DNA of 64,000 nucleotides from Zoroaster sp. YZ-2022 (lineage: Eukaryota; Echinodermata; Asteroidea; Forcipulatida; Zoroasteridae), in assembly GCA_029582265.1 (NCBI GenBank), contig JAQQFT010000023.1, positions 372,001 to 436,000 of the forward strand, given 5' to 3'. Positions 57,430 to 64,000 of this stretch are shown one piece after another. The stretch's first letter is position 1, and each line of letters opens with the position of its first letter. The notes beneath the pieces are model-generated. The model had not been told where the DNA came from, did no database searches, and worked only from the letters and a program-made list of their open reading frames with translations. Position numbers and translations under genes: made by a program.

Positions 57430-57689
57430 AACATAAAAAAAAGTTATCGGGCCGGCGCCGCGCGGGGTATACACATGCGTACTGTACTTATACGTACCGA
57501 CCGGTTAACCGCGCCGGCGCGTGACGTACGAAGGTTTGCATTCAGTACACCGGGTTTATGGAGGCGTACATTACAGAGGACCTAGGCACGAAATCAAATC
57601 AACCTGCCGTTCATTTATACAAGATACGAACTCCTACTGGGACCTGTACAGGTTGCCGTGCTGATAAGATGTTGAGCGCTGCATCATGA
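57430..57689 (+). promoter_or_regulatory. CpG-rich segment with possible first exon
   Basis: 57448-57535 is rich in CG (GGGCCGGCGCCGCGCGGGG, CCGCGCCGGCGCGTGACG), unlike the AT-rich surroundings, as expected of an unmethylated promoter. An ATG at 57558 opens 43 codons (MEAYITEDLGTKSN...) to TGA 57689, with a possible donor CAG/GTTGCC inside. I do not recognise the product. Confidence 0.35.
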
Positions 57690-59490
57690 TTTTTATTGAA
57701 CTAACTTGAACTGAAGTATGCACGTGTCACAAACGGTAGTACCACTAGTCACTACCAGAGTCTGTTGCTTGTTGTCACTTCGTTGTTAGTACTTTTATTA
57801 ATACTGTTCATCATTAACTCATGCTTTGCTTTGCGTGGTGGGCAGTCAAACCTTCCTCCATGGTCTTACCATAGTCTGAAACAAGAACAAAGAGTCAGTC
57901 GTAGACCGGTTCATGGTTGTTGTGGACAGTCAACCGTGGGACTACTATTTGTTGTTTATTTGGCTGGTAGGTGAGAGAGCGTCAGTGGCAGTGCGGCCGG
58001 CCCATGATATGCTACATGTGGGTCCTGCACAACGACGTATGAATACGTGAGAACTAACAATCGGTAACACAGTGAAAGTGTCAGTTAATCCACCATACAC
58101 TCATTATCCGTGTAAGCTTAGGAGAACATCGGTAAAAGATACAGTAATTAATACTACACCAGTAATCCTCATCTCTTGTATCATACTCATGAATTGAACA
58201 ACTAAATTAGTCATAGTAACGTTAGACTGTAGATTTAATGTTAAACAAATTTGAGTTTTTCTTTTTTTGACACCTAGGCCTACCTAAATATAAAATTAGT
58301 ATCAGCATTCATCTTGCCTTCAGAAAGATGAAATAAGATTCATTCAATGTGAATGTGGACTTATGTGATGTAGGGACTACCCACTTTCAGGCCCAGTGGC
58401 CTAACATTGAAACAATGATTGAAATCATAATTCAGTACAACAAAAATCATCCAGGATCGATATGCAGCAGCACGTCAAGCGAGAATGAAATGTAACCATG
58501 TCATCACCATATGTCTGTACCTATTGGTTTCTTTGTACATCTTGATTGAGCAGACATAGAGACAACTTTCCAGTTTAAGGTATGTGACTCGTTATTAACA
58601 AAATGACAGTTTAGTTTACTCATTTTTAGTTATTTTCATCTACAAAAACATACAGTTACGTTTCATTCAAGATTTCAGCTTCTAACAAAGTAAAATGAAT
58701 GGTCTTCCAGATTAAAGCGACATCGAAACTGATTTTGAAACTGTATCAACCTCAATTGCTAATGTCTCTCAATGCAATTTACCACTTTGTTGGTGAATAC
58801 AACACTTTGTGGAAACTGCAACAATGTACAATGTACATGTACATGTACATTGATATTTGACTGAAGGTTACATTACCGTACATGTAGCTGCAGTAACTGT
58901 ATCTCATTGATCATAGGTCTTGTCATTGGGTCAAATCAGACCGAGGAGCTACAGACTTTGACTTGAAAACTTTGGGTGACCCTCGGGGAATTTTGGCTCC
59001 TTTTTCAATATTGAAAAAATACTACTTTAATTAGAATTCCTTTAAAAAGAATGAAAGTAATAAGTGGCTATCTTGTGAATGTATCAGCAATGATCAATAC
59101 CGATAAAATACTGGATCCTATTATAGTTGCCACTGTGCAAAGTGCGCATGTACAATGACCGTGTTGGTCACTAATGGGGAGTTGACAAGATCAGACTGAC
59201 ATGACTGAAATCATCGATTACACCAAAAAGGCCCGATTTTCATGAAATAAATATCCTGGAATAAATTGAGTATATGTCCATCATCATCCATATGTTCTCC
59301 ACCTTACTACTAGGTAGGTAAGATTACATTATTGGTTATATTGAATGAGAAAAAGTGGTGGTCGGATACAACATTCTCCCACACATGTATGTACCACAAA
59401 GATTTTAGAATCTTTACTAGTATTTTCCTAATTTCTCAATGTTTTCATTTCATAAACTTGAATTGAAGTTTTGTGTTTGTTTGATTTGCG
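57690..59490. other. No gene supported
   Basis: A hydrophobic frame at 57765-57974 begins with TTG rather than ATG, so I do not call it. TACATGTACATGTACATT near 58834-58852 is a short palindromic microsatellite. Nothing else is recognised. Confidence 0.3.
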
Positions 59491-59499
59491 TATATCTAG

Positions 59500-59574
59500 A
59501 ATAATGAAAAAGTCATCACAGAAAATCAACTCAATCTTAATCTGCACCAATTGTTGGAACATGGATCTCTGAAG
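59500..59574 (+). CDS. Candidate 75-base internal exon, unknown gene
   Basis: Acceptor TATATCTAG, donor GGTAAGA, and 25 codons without stop (NNEKVITENQLNLNLHQLLE then HGSLK). The duplicate at 57060 shows decay, which makes this the better copy. No family is recognised and no partner exon is certain. Confidence 0.4.
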
Positions 59575-61913
59575 GTAAGATTTACAAAGATGTCCAAAAA
59601 GCCAAGGATATATTATGTTTTAGCCCTTTTCACCGATGAAAAAAAAACATTCCTTAAGAAATTTCTCAATGTTTGAGCATCGTTTGAGAAATATTACAAA
59701 ATGAGCTTTGTGAAAGGACACCAATTTTGAGACTGTCTGAGATCTCGACCTACATTGTTTATTGACCAACGTCCTGTGCGGCGGTGTACTGGGCATGCCT
59801 GAAGACCCATCATGCCGATTGATGCATGCACTGCACTGACAACTACCAGTGGGCGGCGAGATGATAACACATACGTGTCAGTGTGACTCTCGGTCCTTCA
59901 CGATCGCTCTACATTTTCGATGTATCTCGTACAATTGTCATCCGTTTTCCTCATGTTTTCATTATTAGTAGCCTAGATATTAGGGTGTGCGTTTTGCGGA
60001 TATTTTGGAACTGGTTACCGAAATATGAAACGGATACCGTTTTCACTTTTGTTGAAAACATGCCTCCGTGGTGCACAAATACATGTATTGTAAATGGTAA
60101 CAAAATTTACCTTTATAACACAGGATACCATACTAATCGATCTTTTCTTTACTGTGTCGTTTTATTAAAGTAAAACCTCTTGTTGAAGCATGGAGGTTTC
60201 TTCCTCCATGGTTGAAATAATACCCGTATTATATTTACTGAAGTTATTTCTGAAATAAAACTGATCGCTACAAAAATGTCTGTCTTTGATAACCAAGTTC
60301 CAAATATCGATGTACAAAGAAAGCCCACTGATCACATGCAGCGTGAGCCACCTGACCATCACATGTGACTGAGTCAGGAGACTAGAAACCATGTCACTGC
60401 ACATGATGTGTGTCGTGATCAGGCTGGTTGGTTGTTCATGTTCACAAACACGTGTTGAATTATGTCATTGGTCAAAGGCGATGTGGCGGAACCCAAATGG
60501 GAAAACAATTCATGCCCTGCCTTCTAAATAGGACATCCCATACGTCATCATGTTGGCTTTGGATTATGATTTTTAGGACATGATTTTGGCCCCGATTTTG
60601 GCCTTGGCGTAATTCTCAGGCCACCTTTGTTTTGTTTGTCGTAACATAGCCACCCTTAGAAATCCTGGGCTGCGTCGTTTCCACGAGAGGGGAAAAATAA
60701 TTTCAGCAGTTTTCCTGATCTTTTCTGCAATGCCGGGGCGCAGCTGTGCTGTTACTTTGACCCAAACCAGCACCCGCTGCCTGAGGGCGTGTTTCCCCCG
60801 TGGCACCGTCTGGTGCATGTTTCATTCGTGTAATGCACCCGTCGTCCACTGCCGTATCGCCAACATCGAACAGCCGTTTACGTCAGGTCCTGTATGTCAT
60901 AACTATAAATTACCCAATCCAGTTGGCATACTTTCCCCCACTAATCCAATTACTGCAACAATGGCAAACATTCCCTCCCGTGCTGCTGGTTTGATAAGTT
61001 GTTTGAAGCAGCCACTGGCCTTGCAGTCTTAACGATTCGATACAAGGTACACGTATCACAAACAGTCGGAGAAAGTGTATGAAAATGTCTTAAAAATACT
61101 CCAAAGGCTTTTTGGGTGTAATCTCTTGAATTTAAAGATACAATGTAATTGTCTGTAAAAGTGTAAACATTACATTGTTCAAGGTGACAGATTTCTGTTC
61201 GCTCCGCTCAAATGTTAACCCTCTCAGTACCGAATTGTTTGACAAACAACCGCTGGTGACCGCATTGTTTGACCACTCAAGCGTAAGCACACATTCTTAC
61301 ACAACAGAAAGCTTGTGTTCAAAGGCCAATTTACAAACTCTATTATCACCTTGAAGATATCATTTTTCAGCAAAATAAATAATATAAAATATCTTACTTA
61401 TTGAATTCCTTTCATAAAATCCAAAAACATTAAGATCGGTCAATAAATGTCCAAGTTCTCGGTCTTTGTTTCCTCAGTGTGATCTGTAAGCTCAAACACT
61501 TTTTGTACACAAAAACATGGCACTCCGTAGGTGTTTGGCTTTTCGGATCTTTCCACTCCATTTTGCCTTGATTGTATAATAGCAACCTTATTTATTTCAT
61601 CATCAATGGAAAGATCCTATCTTTCTCTTTCCAACCATTGTAGCTTGGGTATGGGGGGTGAACATGGACAAAACTACAGCTTTATAACAAATGGCCTTTA
61701 TGCTCAGGCTAGAGTGCTTTTGTGTGAAAGCTTGGTTGACAAAAGTTGCCTATGGTAAGGAAGAGGGGTATGAGTGCAGTCGACTAAAGTCGCCTATGGT
61801 AAGAAAGGGATAAGTCCAAATTTAAAAAGTCGTTTACGGTAATTGGAACCGAAAAATGGAACCGGGTAATGACAGTTTCGGTCGGGTATCCGGATAACCG
61901 GATACCACAGCCT
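59575..61913. other. No gene supported
   Basis: Overlapping frames at 60573-60818 (reverse, ATG, basic) and 60730-61032 (forward) lie in a less AT-rich stretch but show no recognisable domain. Related motifs AAAAGTTGCCTATGGTAAG, AAAGTCGCCTATGGTAAGAA and AAAGTCGTTTACGGTAA recur at about 61739-61842, a short decayed repeat. Confidence 0.3.
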
Positions 61914-62260
61914 ATCTAGATATCAGTACATAATTCTGAAATGTTAAGGTCAGTTCTTTTACAGTTAGAGTTATGATTTCATTTATTTCCCCTTGAACCA
62001 CTTTTTGTCGACACGGATTAATTTGTGTGTGGCAATTTTGAGGGCCATCATGATTGCTCTACATTTGTGACTCCTATAGTAGCTCAAACAGATGTCGTCC
62101 ATTTTTAAATCATGTTTTCAATTTTAGTACCCTAGATATTGTTACTCATACATGTAACTCCGAAATTTTAAGGTCAGCTCTTTTAAGAATTAGAATTATG
62201 ATATAATTTGTTTTTACAATAACCATCTTTTGTCAGCACAGATTTTGTGTGGCAATTTTT
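61914..62260 (+). repeat. Direct duplication of about 130 bases
   Basis: About 61914-62035 and 62118-62260 share CTAGATAT, AAGGTCAG.TCTTTTA, TTATGATTT/TTATGATAT, CTTTTGTC..CAC.GATT and TTTGTGTGGCAATTTT. They are about 205 bases apart and moderately diverged. Confidence 0.6.
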
Positions 62261-64000
62261 TATGAACATATCGGATAGTGCATACCAACAATATTAATGT
62301 GTGTACTCTCATAGAATGTTGGTTGTTTACGTGTTGTGTGAAGCTTGCAAAAGCAGTCACTTGTGGGATGATAAGATAAACAATCACTTTTCGTAAAATT
62401 CGTCTCAAGGAATCTAGGATTTTTTGGTCATGTGAAAGGATTTTCTGTTTTATAGTACATGTACATCCTAATTTCTTATGCTAATGTTGGGTACCATCAA
62501 TGACTTCCCATCAAGTAAGTTTTGGATTATAATACATTGAGTAATATTGTAATTGGTTAATTACCAAAGGTGTACCTCCATTCAATCTGATGTTAACACC
62601 ATAGTTTATAGAAAGGAAATAAAGAACAACATTACAGCAATATCAGCATTGAAATAATTCATGAGATAATTTCATTTCAAAAAAACATTGTCATAATTCA
62701 GAAAGCTTTTTTCTGGTAACAAAAAAAAAAAAATATTATACTGTAATATAGGCAAATGTATCACATATTCGTATTATAACACCCATAGTGTGATATTCAA
62801 TAAAATTGGGTAACACCCAAGCTTAGTGTAAAACAACTTGTGGTGTAGTCTAGAATTCCCAAACTTTCAGTTGGGTGGGAAATATGAATATTGTAATATT
62901 GTTCCAACTGATTTTTGCGGTTATGAGATATGTTCCATTCGGGCGATTCACAGGGATCTTCCTATCTCAGTCTTAGTCCAATCAGACATAGGCGTGCAGT
63001 GTAAATTTTCCCAGCTGTTATTTTATAAGTTTGTGGATATGACCAGAGTTTCATCTTGAACTCACTACTAATGAGGAACTGGTTGCATTCTCCATACAGT
63101 GGTTGAAGAATGGCAAGGTGGAAACACAAAGGGTTTTTTCACAAATTGAGAACTGTCACTATCAGAGGGGCTTTGAGATCTCATGCTAATTCAACATTAG
63201 CTATCAGCTTATTTATGATGGTTGGTGAGTAAAATTTTTTTAAATGATAATAATGAATATGCAAATTTCAAAGTTATCCTTTATTTGCAGAAGTTATTTA
63301 AAGTCATCAGATCTCATCTATTTTACTATTACTGTATACCACTTTTATAGCTAGACTATTGGTGACAGGTCATGCATTCATACTGCACAGGGATCAATGA
63401 AAATAAAACCCAAATGAGCTCAAGTGTTTTTTGGAACAAACACATGGTGTTACGTGAACCGGGTTTAATCAAATTATCATCGTGATGTCAATATCATATT
63501 TTGCAAGGTGTATCATCTTTTATAATAACAAATATCAATTTCATATTCAAAAAACATATCAATTTTGCTTTAGAATGTTTGAATTTGAACTTCCTGTTTG
63601 GACGGAAGATTTGAAAACTTCCTGGGGGTGCTCTGAACTTTTATGCTCACTTGTCCTTTATTCTGAAGACATATTAAAATTTCCTATGGTTTCGAAAGAA
63701 AATTATTATTTTTTTAAACCTGTGCCAGAAAGGGGGCTGTGACGGGTGAACATCATCGTCACATTTTGAAAAAGGGCACTGTCAATATAATTTTGTCCAT
63801 GGAGGCACTGCAGAATTAAGACCATACAAAGTGTGATTGTTTTCTCAAAAGTGTTCAGTATGTATTTAATTATTTATATTTATTCGAAATTGTTGGAAAA
63901 AATCAATTTGCAACCAAAATTCCAGTGGTTGAAATCTGCAAAATAATTTTTTAGTTAGACTTTTGTGACAGCAAAGATTTTGCCTGATTTTATGACGTAC
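62261..64000. other. No gene supported
   Basis: A 40-codon ATG frame at 63110-63232 (MARWKHKGFFHKLRTVTIRG...) and a 73-codon frame at 62838-63059 starting with TTG show no family resemblance. The sequence is AT-rich and otherwise featureless. Confidence 0.3.

Noticed and set aside
57765..57974. Secreted protein with signal peptide
   Set aside because: The hydrophobic start is attractive but the initiation codon would be TTG; no ATG is available in frame.
60058..60175. THAP-type zinc finger
   Set aside because: MPPWCTNTC superficially resembles a THAP start, but the spacing of later Cys/His and the AVPTIF end are absent.
60573..61032. Overlapping basic and Cys-containing ORFs
   Set aside because: They are frames of the same less AT-rich stretch on opposite strands with no domain; neither is supported over the other.

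Overview
This window is eukaryotic DNA, most likely from a marine invertebrate. It is AT-rich, has small phase-matched exons separated by long introns, a leucine-rich-repeat (LRR) G-protein-coupled receptor, tRNA-Leu-derived SINEs, an APE-type LINE with a 2A-like motif, Tc1/mariner relics and a Polinton/Maverick. I cannot fix the phylum; echinoderm, hemichordate, cephalochordate or mollusc would all fit. Nothing prokaryotic is present. Two runs of exactly 500 N (7596-8095 and 51768-52267) mark scaffold joins, so the window holds three contigs: A (1-7595), B (8096-51767) and C (52268-64000).

Contig A is a poorer copy, with many homopolymer indels, of 23530-31135 in contig B. It carries the same nested insertions and is probably an unpurged haplotig or assembly duplicate. 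Contig B opens with about 5 kb that looks unpolished and contains no gene I can support. From about 13.8 to 51.8 kb it is an intron/exon array of an LRR receptor gene. Single 72-base LRR exons, one repeat each, all start and end in the same codon phase. They lie in a tandem array of two block types (X1-Y1, X2-Y2, X3) with a period of about 4.4-4.6 kb. After one further intact LRR exon comes the exon for TM1-TM3 of a class A, relaxin-receptor-like (LGR) GPCR, cut off by the second gap.

A 19.4-kb Polinton (21121-40553) sits at the Y1/X2 block junction, flanked by GCTTA. The uninterrupted junction survives at Y2/X3 (about 45089) and serves as an empty-site control. The element has terminal inverted repeats (TIRs), protein-primed DNA polymerase B (+), integrase, small membrane proteins, an A32-type packaging ATPase, a probable major capsid protein and several unknown virion-type genes. 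All of it is decayed. Its polymerase is split by a 729-base TTAA-flanked MITE full of GCGTATG repeats and truncated by a LINE. The LINE in turn carries a Tc1/mariner relic at its stop codon, and a SINE sits between two convergent Polinton genes.

Contig C begins inside a second, shorter Polinton relic (52268-about 55860) with the same gene order but with the segment from the second membrane gene through integrase and most of the polymerase deleted. The rest (56-64 kb) is repeats, a reverse-strand SINE, a CpG-rich segment that could be a promoter, one good candidate exon with a decayed duplicate, and otherwise featureless DNA.
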